NCBI RefSeq assembly: GCF_014646335.1
Contig: NZ_BMNG01000011.1
Coordinates: 186,001 to 250,000 of the forward strand
Reading direction: 5' to 3'
DNA length: 64,000 nucleotides
Origin: Streptomyces lasiicapitis
GTDB lineage: Bacteria; Actinomycetota; Actinomycetes; Streptomycetales; Streptomycetaceae
In this document: positions 30,354-38,373 of the stretch, piece by piece
Layout of the letters: the number at the start of each line of letters is the position of its first letter
How positions within the stretch are numbered: the stretch's first letter is position 1
Program-made: the position numbers and the translations under genes
Notes under the pieces: model-generated
The model's database searches: none
Seen by the model: the letters and a program-made list of their open reading frames with translations, nothing else
What the model was told of the DNA's origin: nothing

Positions 30354-31010
30354 ATGACGTACAGCGGAGCGGTGAAGGTCGGCGGACCCGCGGACGTGCA
30401 CGAGCTGCGGGACCTGATGATCTCGAAGGTCGCGGTCGGGCCGATGGACAACAACGCCTACGTGCTGCGCTGCCGGGCCACCGACGAGCAGCTCCTGATC
30501 GACGCGGCGAACGACGCGCACACGCTGCTGACCCTCATCGGCGGTGACGGCATCAAGGCAGTCGTCACCACCCACCAGCACGGCGACCACTGGCAGGCAC
30601 TGGAGGAGGTCGTCGCGGCGACCGGCGCGCGCACGTACGCGGGCCGCGAGGACGCCGAGGGCATCCCGACGCCGACGGACGTCCTGGTGGACGACGGCGA
30701 CACCATCGCCTTCGGCCGGATCTCGCTCACCGCCCGCCACCTCGTGGGCCACACGCCGGGCTCGATCGCCCTCGTGTACGACGACCCGCACGGCCACCCG
30801 CACGTCTTCACCGGCGACTGCCTCTTCCCCGGAGGCGTGGGCAACACCTGGAAGGACCCGGAGAGGTTCACGAGCCTCATCGAGGACGTCGAGACGAAGA
30901 TCTTCGGCACGCTGCCGGACGAGACCTGGGTCTACCCGGGCCACGGCAAGGACACCACGCTCGGCGCGGAGCGCCCGCACGTGCAGGAGTGGCGCGCACG
31001 CGGCTGGTGA
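30354..31010 (+). CDS. MBL-fold metallo-hydrolase (glyoxalase II-like)
   Basis: A 218-residue zinc hydrolase. The metal motif is TTHQHGDHW (HxHxDH), followed by the HLVGHTPGSIALVYD His and FTGDCLFPGGVGNTW with the bridging Asp. The late VYPGHGKDTTLGAERPH is characteristic of glyoxalase II-like enzymes. Substrate is likely a thioester of a thiol such as mycothiol. It sits 9 bases after the MDMPI-family gene, which supports a joint thiol-dependent detoxification role (inference). Confidence 0.88.
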   Translation: MTYSGAVKVGGPADVHELRDLMISKVAVGPMDNNAYVLRCRATDEQLLIDAANDAHTLLTLIGGDGIKAVVTTHQHGDHWQALEEVVAATGARTYAGREDAEGIPTPTDVLVDDGDTIAFGRISLTARHLVGHTPGSIALVYDDPHGHPHVFTGDCLFPGGVGNTWKDPERFTSLIEDVETKIFGTLPDETWVYPGHGKDTTLGAERPHVQEWRARGW

Positions 31011-31020
31011 CGCCAGTACT

Positions 31021-31047
31021 GGTGGCGTGGGCTAGCCCCGCGCCACC
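31021..31047. terminator. Convergent terminator between the metallo-hydrolase and aroQ
   Basis: GGTGGCGTGGG (31021-31031) pairs with CCCGCGCCACC (31037-31047) with one G-U wobble and a 5-base loop. It overlaps the aroQ stop codon and lies 10 bases past the hydrolase stop. Confidence 0.7.
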
Positions 31048-31493
31048 AGCGCCGCCACCCGCTCCACCCCGAACACGTACCCCTGCACACCGCACCCCGC
31101 GATGACGCCGTCCGCGCGCTGCGAGACGTACGAGTGATGCCGGAACGCCTCGCGCTGGTGGATGTTGGAGATGTGGACCTCCACGACGGGCATGCCGTCG
31201 CAGGTGTTGAGCGCGTCCAGAATCGCGACCGAGGTGTGCGAGTACGCGGCGGGGTTGATGACGATCCCCACATGATGTTCGCGCGCCTCATGGATCCAGT
31301 CCACCAGCTCGCCCTCGTGGTTGGACTGCCGCAGATCGACCGTCCCGCCGTGCGCCGCGGCCGCCTTGGCACACATCGCCTCGACATCGGCGAGCGTGTC
31401 GGTGCCGTAGATCTCCGGCTGGCGCTTGCCCAGGAGGTTCAGATTGGGCCCGTTGAGAATCATGACCGGGGCGGTGGCGAGGGTATGGGGCAC
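31032..31493 (-). CDS. aroQ: 3-dehydroquinate dehydratase, type II
   Basis: Dehydrates 3-dehydroquinate to 3-dehydroshikimate, in the shikimate pathway or in quinate catabolism. The 153-residue protein has the type II motifs ILNGPNLNLLGKRQPEIYG (catalytic Tyr and Arg), RQSNHEGELVDWIH, INPAAYSHTSVAILDAL, and VEVHISNIHQREAFRHHSYV with the catalytic His. GTG start after GGAGG. Divergent from a ShiA-type transporter, 206 bases away, with the suggestive repeat GGGCACGCCGAC in between. Confidence 0.95.
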   Translation of the reverse strand: MPHTLATAPVMILNGPNLNLLGKRQPEIYGTDTLADVEAMCAKAAAAHGGTVDLRQSNHEGELVDWIHEAREHHVGIVINPAAYSHTSVAILDALNTCDGMPVVEVHISNIHQREAFRHHSYVSQRADGVIAGCGVQGYVFGVERVAALVARG

Positions 31494-31699
31494 AGGGACC
31501 TCCGTGCGTCGGACTGCTGCTCACAGACGGTCTATCACGGTGCGGGCGCGGCGAGCCGACAGGGACGAGCGGCAGCTCACGGTCACGTACTGACACACGC
31601 GCGCGGGGCACGCCGACACTCCTCGTAGGGCACGCCGACGCGCCCTCGGACTCCCGCGCGCCCCCGTAACCGCCTGTCACACCGGGTAGTTGACGCACC

Positions 31700-33040
31700 G
31701 TGCGCAACAGTGACTCTCCGTCAAAATCCCAGACCACGCCCCCCTCACCTTCCCCTCCCGCTCCTCCTTCGTTGCCGCGGCTCGCCGCCGCCTCGCTCGC
31801 CGGGACGGCCATCGAGTTCTACGACTTCTTCGTGTACGGCACGGCGGCGGCGCTCGTGCTCGGGCCGTTGTTCTTTCCGACTTTCTCGCCGCTGGCGGGA
31901 ACTCTCGCGGCGTTCGCGACATTCGGAGTGGGCTTTGTGGCCCGGCCGCTCGGTTCCGTGCTCTTCGGGCACCTCGGTGACCGGCGCGGCCGACGGCCCG
32001 TCCTGGTGATCTCGCTGCTGTTGACGGGCGTGGCCACCGTCGCTGTCGGCTGCGTACCGACGTACGAATCGATCGGCGCCGCCGCGCCCGTGCTGCTGCT
32101 GGTACTGCGCTTCGTGCAGGGCGTGGGGCTCGGCGGGGAGTGGGGCGGGGCGGTGCTGCTCACGGCCGAGCACGCGCCGCCGGAGCGGCGTGCGCTGTGG
32201 GCGAGCTTCCCGCAGGTCGGGCCCGCGATCGGGTTTCTGCTGGCCAACGGCGTGATGCTGGTGCTCTCGGCGACGCTCACGGACGCGCAGTTCGCGTCCT
32301 GGGGATGGCGGATTCCGTTCTGGGGGGCGGGGCTGCTCGCGGTGGCCGGGCTCGCGTTGCGCGCGTCGCTCGCGGAGAGCCCGGACTTCCTGGAGGTGCG
32401 CGAGCACGCGCGCGTGCCGCTCGTCGAGGTGGCCCGCCACCACTGGCGCCTGGTGCTCCTCACGGCGGGCGCGCTCGCGGTCGGATACGCGGTGTTCTAC
32501 GCCGTCACGACCTGGTCGCTCTCGTACGGCGTGGAGCGGCTCGGTGTGAGCCGCACGGTGATGCTGGCGTGCATCATGGGGGCCGTCGTCGTCAAGGGCG
32601 CGCTGACGCCGGTGGCGGCGCTCCTGGGCGACCGGTACGGGCGGCGGCCGATGTGTCTGGTGGGGTGCTCGGCGGTCGCCCTGTGGATGTTCCCGATGGT
32701 CGCCCTCCTGGCGACGGGCGAGCCGTTCCTGATGTTCCTGGGCTTCCTGGTGGCGCTGCTCGCGTTCGTCGTCATGTTCTCCGTGGTCGCCGCCTATCTG
32801 CCGGAGCTGTACGAGCCACGCGTGCGCTGCACGGGCGCTGCGGTGGGCTACAACCTCGCCGGGGTCCTGGGCGGCGCGCTCACCCCGCTGGTGGCGACGG
32901 CGGCGGCGCACGGGGAGGGCACTCCGTGGGGTGTGGCGGCGTATCTGACGGCGGTGGCGGTGCTGAGCCTCGGCTGCTTCGCGCTGCTGCCGGAGACGCT
33001 GCCCGCGCGCGAGGAGGCGGTGGTGCCGGCGACGGGGTGA
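31700..33040 (+). CDS. MHS-family MFS transporter (ShiA-like metabolite:H+ symporter)
   Basis: A 446-residue, 12-helix symporter. After a Ser/Pro-rich start it has the MHS signature GTAIEFYDFFVYGTAAALVL, loop motif GHLGDRRGRRPVLVIS, RFVQGVGLGGEWGGAVLL and the second-half GDRYGRRP. Family members import shikimate, dicarboxylates, proline-betaine or alpha-ketoglutarate. Divergence from aroQ suggests shikimate or quinate (inference). No clear ribosome site precedes the GTG, so the start may be leaderless or slightly downstream. Confidence 0.87.
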   Translation: MRNSDSPSKSQTTPPSPSPPAPPSLPRLAAASLAGTAIEFYDFFVYGTAAALVLGPLFFPTFSPLAGTLAAFATFGVGFVARPLGSVLFGHLGDRRGRRPVLVISLLLTGVATVAVGCVPTYESIGAAAPVLLLVLRFVQGVGLGGEWGGAVLLTAEHAPPERRALWASFPQVGPAIGFLLANGVMLVLSATLTDAQFASWGWRIPFWGAGLLAVAGLALRASLAESPDFLEVREHARVPLVEVARHHWRLVLLTAGALAVGYAVFYAVTTWSLSYGVERLGVSRTVMLACIMGAVVVKGALTPVAALLGDRYGRRPMCLVGCSAVALWMFPMVALLATGEPFLMFLGFLVALLAFVVMFSVVAAYLPELYEPRVRCTGAAVGYNLAGVLGGALTPLVATAAAHGEGTPWGVAAYLTAVAVLSLGCFALLPETLPAREEAVVPATG

Positions 33041-33071
33041 CCTCGGGGCCGGCACCTTCCGCTCCCGCGCG

Positions 33072-34214
33072 TCAGGGGTTGATCGCGAGCTCCAGGTACG
33101 CCGCGAACAGCACCAGGTGCACGCCGCCCTGCAGGGGCGTGGCGCGCCCGGGCACGACTGTGAGCGTGCCGACGAGGACCGTCAGGACGAGCAGCACCAT
33201 GTGGGTCGAGCTGAGGCCGAGCACGAGCGGCCCGGACAGCCACACGGAGGCGATGGCGACGGCGGGGATGGTCAGGCCGATGCTGGCCATCGCCGACCCG
33301 AGGGCCAGGTTCAGGCTCGTCTGGACGCGGTCGCGGCGGGCCGCGCGCACGGCCGCGATGGTCTCCGGGAGCAGCACGAGCAACGCGATGATCACGCCGA
33401 CGACGGCGTGCGGCAGGCCCGCGGACTCGACGCCCGACTCGATGGTGGGCGACACGCCCTTGGCGAGCCCGACGACGCCGACCAGCGCGAGCGCCAGCAG
33501 GCCGAGGCTGATCAGGGCGGTGCGGGCGGAGGGGCCTTCGGCGTGGTCGTCGCCGTCGACGACGTCCCCCTCCTTGGTGACCGGCAGGAAGTAGTCACGG
33601 TGCCGGACGGTCTGGGTCGCCACGAACAGGCCGTACAGGACGAGTGAGGCGAGCGCCGCGAAGGTGAGCTGCGACGTGGAGAACTCCGGGCCCGGCTTGG
33701 ACGTCGTGAACGTCGGCAGGACCAGGCTGAGCGTGGCCAGGGTGGCGACGGTCGCGAGCGCGGCGCCGGTGCCCTCGGAGTTGAAGACGGCGACGCGGTG
33801 GCGCAGGGCGCCGGTCAGCAGGCAGAGGCCGAGTATGCCGTTGCAGGTGATCATCACGGCGGCGAAGACGGTGTCGCGCGCCAGGGTGGAACTCTTGTCG
33901 CCGCCGTCGGCCATGAGGGTGACGATCAGGGCCACCTCGATGATCGTGACCGCGACGGCCAGAACGAGTGAGCCGAAGGGTTCGCCGACGCGGTGCGCGA
34001 TGACTTCGGCGTGGTGGACGGCGGCGAGCACGGCGCCCGCGAGTACGGCCGTCACCAGGGCGACGACCACGCCTGACAGGTCTCGCCCCCAGGTGAGGGC
34101 GAGGAGTACGACTCCGAGCACGGGCACGGCGGCCGTCCACCGCGCGGTGACTGCCCGGAGCCTGGGGATCATGTCTTCGATGCTGCCCCGCGCGCGGGAG
34201 GGCCGCGACTTCAT
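33072..34214 (-). CDS. Ca2+/cation:H+ antiporter (ChaA/CaCA family)
   Basis: A 380-residue membrane protein with about 11 helices. The two inverted alpha-repeat motifs of the CaCA superfamily are visible as GEPFGSLVLAVAVTIIEVAL and ALLVLLPETIAAVRAARRDRVQ, each carrying the ion-binding Glu. It probably exchanges Ca2+ or Na+ for protons. ATG 34214 has AAAGG six bases upstream. It lies downstream of TerC, a likely metal transporter, and is separated from it by a strong hairpin. Confidence 0.87.
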   Translation of the reverse strand: MKSRPSRARGSIEDMIPRLRAVTARWTAAVPVLGVVLLALTWGRDLSGVVVALVTAVLAGAVLAAVHHAEVIAHRVGEPFGSLVLAVAVTIIEVALIVTLMADGGDKSSTLARDTVFAAVMITCNGILGLCLLTGALRHRVAVFNSEGTGAALATVATLATLSLVLPTFTTSKPGPEFSTSQLTFAALASLVLYGLFVATQTVRHRDYFLPVTKEGDVVDGDDHAEGPSARTALISLGLLALALVGVVGLAKGVSPTIESGVESAGLPHAVVGVIIALLVLLPETIAAVRAARRDRVQTSLNLALGSAMASIGLTIPAVAIASVWLSGPLVLGLSSTHMVLLVLTVLVGTLTVVPGRATPLQGGVHLVLFAAYLELAINP

Positions 34215-34233
34215 GTGTGCCTTTCTACGCGGA

Positions 34234-34264
34234 AGCGGTGCACGGTCGAGGACCGTGCACCGCT
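34234..34264 (-). terminator. 14-bp perfect hairpin between TerC and the antiporter
   Basis: AGCGGTGCACGGTC (34234-34247), loop GAG, GACCGTGCACCGCT (34251-34264). It lies 66 bases past the terC stop and 19 bases before the antiporter ATG, so it terminates terC transcripts or folds in the antiporter leader. Confidence 0.75.
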
Positions 34265-34330
34265 CCGGATGGTTCACGCAGCTTCACGTCGTGGGCCGCT
34301 GGGCCCACCGCGCCGCTCCGTAGAGTGCCG

Positions 34331-35350
34331 TTACGCCTTGATGCTGTCCTTGTCGTCCTTGCTGTCCTTCTGGATGTCGCCCTCGCCGGCCTCGGCCGCC
34401 TCGAGCTGCGCCTGCTTCTTGTTGGCCATCAGGCTGGTGATCGTCGTGACGATCAGGACACCGCAGATGACGCCGAGCGAGACCGGGATGGAGATCTCGG
34501 GGACGTGCACGCCGTTCTCGTGCAGGGCGTGCAGGACCAGCTTCACGCCGATGAAGCCGAGGATCACCGACAGGCCGTAGCTCAGGTGGACCAGCTTCTT
34601 GAGCAGTCCACCGATGAGGAAGTACAGCTGTCGCAGACCCATCAGGGCGAAGGCGTTGGCGGTGAAGACGATGTACGGGTCCTGGGTGAGGCCGAAGATC
34701 GCGGGGATGGAGTCCATCGCGAACAGGACGTCGGTGGTGCCGATGGCGAGCATGACGACCATGAGAGGCGTCATGACCTTCTTGCCGTTCTTCCGGATGA
34801 ACAGCTTCGTGCCCTCGTACCGGTCCGAGACGCCGAACTTCTTCTCGATGGACTTCAGGAGGCGGTTCTCCTCCCAGTCCTCTTCCTCGTCACCGGCGCG
34901 CGCCTCCTGGACGAGCTTCCAGGCGGTGTAGATCAGGAAGGCACCGAAGATGTAGAAGACCCAGGAGAAGTTGGCGATGACCGCGGCACCGGCGGCGATG
35001 AAGATCGCTCGCAGGACGAGCGCGATCAGCACACCGAAGAGCAGCACGCGCTGCTGGAGGTGCGAAGGTACCGAGAACTTCGCCATGATCAGGATGAAGA
35101 CGAAGAGGTTGTCGACGCTCAGCGACTTCTCGGTGATGAAGCCCGCGAAGAACTCGCCGGACGCCTGGCTCTCGCCCGCGATGAGCAGGCCTATTCCGAA
35201 CAGCACGGCGAGCACGATCCAGACGATCGTCCACGTACCGGCTTCCTTGATGGACACGTCGTGCGGCTTGCGCCCGATGAAGAAGTCCACCGCGATCAGG
35301 GCACACAGACCAAGAACGGTCGCGGCCCACAAGGTCATTGAAACGTCCAC
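34331..35350 (-). CDS. TerC-family integral membrane protein
   Basis: A 339-residue membrane protein with nine or so helices, related to TerC/Alx. Conserved acidic sites are in EKSLSVDNLFVFILIMAKF and IGTTDVLFAMDSIPAIFGLT, which in Alx/MeeY-type proteins form the metal (Mn2+) export path. A charged cytoplasmic loop (AGDEEEDWEENRLLKSIEKK) and an acidic tail follow. GTG start with GGAGG five bases upstream. Its leader matches the yybP-ykoY Mn2+ riboswitch, and two TerD genes lie upstream on the same strand. Confidence 0.93.
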   Translation of the reverse strand: MDVSMTLWAATVLGLCALIAVDFFIGRKPHDVSIKEAGTWTIVWIVLAVLFGIGLLIAGESQASGEFFAGFITEKSLSVDNLFVFILIMAKFSVPSHLQQRVLLFGVLIALVLRAIFIAAGAAVIANFSWVFYIFGAFLIYTAWKLVQEARAGDEEEDWEENRLLKSIEKKFGVSDRYEGTKLFIRKNGKKVMTPLMVVMLAIGTTDVLFAMDSIPAIFGLTQDPYIVFTANAFALMGLRQLYFLIGGLLKKLVHLSYGLSVILGFIGVKLVLHALHENGVHVPEISIPVSLGVICGVLIVTTITSLMANKKQAQLEAAEAGEGDIQKDSKDDKDSIKA

Positions 35351-35390
35351 TGCGCCTCCGGCGTCGTACGGCTACTGATCAGCGTCGTCG

Positions 35391-35505
35391 CTGCCGGAGG
35401 TCTCTTCCACCCGGGCGTCTTCTCCGCGCCCCGGGCCGACGCCCCGGGACCGATGGCGGTCCGTATTGACGGGCACGTCGCGTACGGGAGTACTCCCCTC
35501 CGCAC
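35391..35505 (-). ncRNA. yybP-ykoY-type manganese riboswitch in the terC leader
   Basis: On the minus strand the leader opens with GCGGAGGGGAGTA and ends with GAAGAGACCTCCGGC. GGAGG and CCTCC close a P1 helix; GGGGAGTA and GAGACC are the hallmark strands of this class. Between them lie GTCAATACGG and two GC-rich hairpins (CCCGGGGC/GGCCCGGGG). TerC-family genes are the commonest targets of this riboswitch. The 3' end is 41 bases before the GTG, leaving room for an expression platform around the ribosome site. Confidence 0.75.
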
Positions 35506-35631
35506 TGAGAAGAGTACGCGAAAGACCAAGGTTAGGTAAAGGGAGCGGCAAGCAGGGACCAAACCACCTGGTCAGGCGGGTAGATGCGTTCTTGACAGTC
35601 ACTAGGTCGACATGGCGCCAGGGCGCGCGGC

Positions 35632-37587
35632 TCAGCGGCTCCCGGTGCGGCGGGCCTCTCCCACGCGGTCCAGGACGTGCGTGAGGACCTGGCTGCCGGG
35701 CGGGACCATCGGCGGTTCGTACGTCCACGCGTGGCCGACCCAGGGGTCCGCGAGGTGGTCGTCGGGCACCGGCGTCACCCGCAGCAGCGCGCGCCACAGC
35801 GGGTCGAGCAGCGGGCCGTACTCCGAGGCGTCCTCGCGGTCGGCGACCATCATCAGGTGGACGCCGACGGCCGGGCCCTCGTCGGCGAGATAGCGGAGCT
35901 GGGTCACGGCGCGGTCGTCGAAGCCGTGCGGGAAGTCGTTGACGACCAGGAGCTGCTCGCCGGTGTCCAGGTCCTGCGGCAGCGCGTCGGCGACGCCGCT
36001 GCGGACCGCCATCTGCACCAGGTCCACGCGCTGGGTGAGCCGGGTGAGCGCGGCGGTGACCCCCGCGGCGCCGGTGGCGGGCGGCCCGGCGAGGACCCCG
36101 GCGCGCACGAGCGGCGCGAACGCGCTCGCGCCGGTGCCCGCGGCGTCGATGACGTGCACGGTGAACTCACCGGGCGGATACGAGGCGAGCAGCCGCGCGG
36201 CGTGCGCGACGGCGCTGTCCAGGCCGAGGCGGCGCAGCTGGTCGGCGTCGGCGAGCGAGTCCGCGCCGGAGCGGCCGCTGTCGATCCACAGGCCGCGCTC
36301 CAGGGGCAGCCGGACGAGCATGGGGATGCGCAGGTCGGGACTCTCGGGCAGGTGGAGGTTGCCGAGGCGCAGCGCCATCGGGATCTCCATGGGCGCGCGG
36401 TAGCCCTGCCAGACGGGGCTCGACCAGTCGGCGAAGGCCGGGGGCAGCGCGGGCTCGACGACCTCCGCCTCCGCGGCGAGCTGGGCCAGGTCGCGGTCGA
36501 GGGCGGCGCGGGCCTGGTCGACGAGGTCGCCGTGGCGGGCGCGGGCGGCCGCGCGCGCGGCGTCGCCGGTGTTGCCGATGCGGCTGCGCGGGTCGGAGAG
36601 GACCTTGTCGAGCTCCTGGTCCATGCGGGACTCGGCGAAGTCCACGGCGCTGCGGTACGCCGCGGCCGTGCGGGCCAGGTCCTCGAACATGCCCCACACC
36701 TGGTTGTAAAGGCGCTCCTCCAGGGACCAGCCGGTGGCGTCGCCCGCGACGGGCTGAGCGGGCTGTCCGGGCGCGGCCGGGGCCGCCGTGGGCGGGGGCG
36801 GCGGGGGCGCGCTGGTCTGGCGGCGCGGGTGGGTGTAGTTGACGGAGCCGTCGCCGGGCTGCTGGGGTGTGCCGCCCTCGCCGGGCTGCGGTGTGGGGGC
36901 GATGGCCTTGCCGGCGGGGTCGGCCGCCGGCTCGGGCGGTACCGGCTGCTGGCCCGGGGCCGTGTGGCCCTGCGCGGCGGCGCGCACCCGGGCCTCGTCC
37001 GCGGGGCGGGGCGGCGGCGCGGCCACGGAACGGGCGAGGCCGCGCGCCACCGCGTCGTTGATGGTGCTCGCCAGCTCCTGGGCCTGGGGCAGGCCCTGGT
37101 CGGCGAGCATGTCGGCGAGGCCGCCCGCGTAGCCCTGGCCGACGGCGCGGACCTTCCACGCGTCCTGCCTGCGGTACAACTCCAGGGCCACGACGGCGGA
37201 TTCGGCGGAGAGGTCCGTGATGGTGTAGCTGGCGATCTCGGTGCCGTCGAGGCCGGTGACGGCGACGAAGGGCGCGGCGACGGAGCCGAAGGCGACCGGG
37301 CCCGCGGCGCCGACGGGCAGCGCGAGCAGCACGTTGACGTGGTGCGCGCCGTCCGGCAGCGCGCCCAGGTCGACGGCGAGGCGGTGGTCGGCCGCCGCCT
37401 GCCGGGACACTTCGAGTCCGGGCAGCGTGGGCGCGCCGGGATGGGCGACCCAGGCCGTGCCGCGCACCGTGCGCCGGTCGTCGCAGAGCGTGGCGCCGGC
37501 GACGATCGGCTTGCCGGCCGACACCCGGATCTCAAGGCGGGTGCCGGGCAGTGGATGGTTCTGCCCCCTGACCAGCTCGGCCGTCAT
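35632..37587 (-). CDS. TerD-domain protein fused to a degenerate FtsK/SpoIIIE-like ATPase region
   Basis: A 651-residue protein. Residues 1-180 are a TerD domain (TAELVRGQNHPLPGTRLEIR, VVALELYRRQDAWKVRAVGQ). A Pro/Gln/Ala-rich linker (about 195-285) leads to a helical region (WSLEERLYNQVWGMFEDLAR). From about 415 the sequence resembles FtsK-type ATPases (MALRLGNLHLPESPDLRIPM, LLVVNDFPHGFDD, LMMVADRED). Where a Walker A should stand there is LWIDSGRSGADS, lacking the GKS/T, so ATP hydrolysis is doubtful. Such TerD fusions belong to stress-response ter systems. It precedes terC. Confidence 0.8.
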   Translation of the reverse strand: MTAELVRGQNHPLPGTRLEIRVSAGKPIVAGATLCDDRRTVRGTAWVAHPGAPTLPGLEVSRQAAADHRLAVDLGALPDGAHHVNVLLALPVGAAGPVAFGSVAAPFVAVTGLDGTEIASYTITDLSAESAVVALELYRRQDAWKVRAVGQGYAGGLADMLADQGLPQAQELASTINDAVARGLARSVAAPPPRPADEARVRAAAQGHTAPGQQPVPPEPAADPAGKAIAPTPQPGEGGTPQQPGDGSVNYTHPRRQTSAPPPPPPTAAPAAPGQPAQPVAGDATGWSLEERLYNQVWGMFEDLARTAAAYRSAVDFAESRMDQELDKVLSDPRSRIGNTGDAARAAARARHGDLVDQARAALDRDLAQLAAEAEVVEPALPPAFADWSSPVWQGYRAPMEIPMALRLGNLHLPESPDLRIPMLVRLPLERGLWIDSGRSGADSLADADQLRRLGLDSAVAHAARLLASYPPGEFTVHVIDAAGTGASAFAPLVRAGVLAGPPATGAAGVTAALTRLTQRVDLVQMAVRSGVADALPQDLDTGEQLLVVNDFPHGFDDRAVTQLRYLADEGPAVGVHLMMVADREDASEYGPLLDPLWRALLRVTPVPDDHLADPWVGHAWTYEPPMVPPGSQVLTHVLDRVGEARRTGSR

Positions 37588-37668
37588 CGCGTTCGTTCCC
37601 CCTTGGTGTCGGCCCCCTCACCGGGCCTGCGTACGGAGCGCCGTGCTGAACGGCCGGTCGGCGGTGCT

Positions 37669-38247
37669 TCAGAGGTGCGGCAGGATCGCCGGCATCAGGT
37701 CCTGGAAGGTGCGGCCGTTGGCGGGGTTGCCGAGGGCCGTCATCTGCCAGCCGGCGCCCGCGCGGTGGACCTTGGCCATGATCTGGGCGGTGTACTGGCC
37801 GCCGCCGTCGAGGGTGAAGCGGGCCAGCTCCTGGCCGTTGGTCTCGTCGACCAGGCGGCAGAAGGCGTTCTGCACCTCCTGGAAGGTCTGGCCGGTGAAG
37901 GAGTTCACCGTGAAGACGATCTGGTCGATGTGGACCGGGACGCGCTGCAGGTCGACGAGGATGGCCTCGTCGTCGCCGCCCTGGCCGACGCCGCCGACGA
38001 GGTTGTCGCCGGTGTGCCGCACCGAGCCGTCGTCGCTGACGAGGTGGCGGAAGAACACCACGTCGACGGGCTGCTTGTCGGCGAACAGGACGGCCGAGGC
38101 GTCCAGGTCGACCTCGCGCGTGCGCGTACCGAACAGGCCGCGCCGGGGGGCGGCCTGCCAGCCGAGACCCATGCGCACCGACGTCAGAGCGCCCCCGTCG
38201 TTCTTCTGCAGGCTGATGGCCTGGCCCTTGGTCATGTTGACCGTCAC
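37669..38247 (-). CDS. TerD-family stress protein
   Basis: A 192-residue single TerD domain, from a GTG start (VTVNMTKGQAISLQKNDGG) after AAGGGGA. The calcium-binding loops are represented by SDDGSVRHTGDNLVGGVGQG followed by GDDEAILVDL, and the core by QIVFTVNSFTGQTFQEVQN. TerD proteins bind Ca2+ and are linked to tellurite and other stress resistance. It is followed by the TerD-ATPase fusion and lies just downstream of uvrB on the same strand. Confidence 0.92.
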   Translation of the reverse strand: MTVNMTKGQAISLQKNDGGALTSVRMGLGWQAAPRRGLFGTRTREVDLDASAVLFADKQPVDVVFFRHLVSDDGSVRHTGDNLVGGVGQGGDDEAILVDLQRVPVHIDQIVFTVNSFTGQTFQEVQNAFCRLVDETNGQELARFTLDGGGQYTAQIMAKVHRAGAGWQMTALGNPANGRTFQDLMPAILPHL

Positions 38248-38373
38248 GCGCTGTCCCCTTCTCGAACTGCCCTGGGCAACCGCTCCTTTGCGGCGGCTGC
38301 CCATCACCCTATGCAGCGCTGTCCACCGCGACGCACCCTGCCGGGCACTTTGTGTCGGTGTTGCAACACACTG

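Noticed and set aside
35591..35612. TTGACAGTCACTAGG as a further damage-type promoter
   Set aside because: The order and spacing do not match TTGTCRGTG-N8-TAnnnT on either strand, and it lies just past the TerD-fusion stop with no gene suitably placed.
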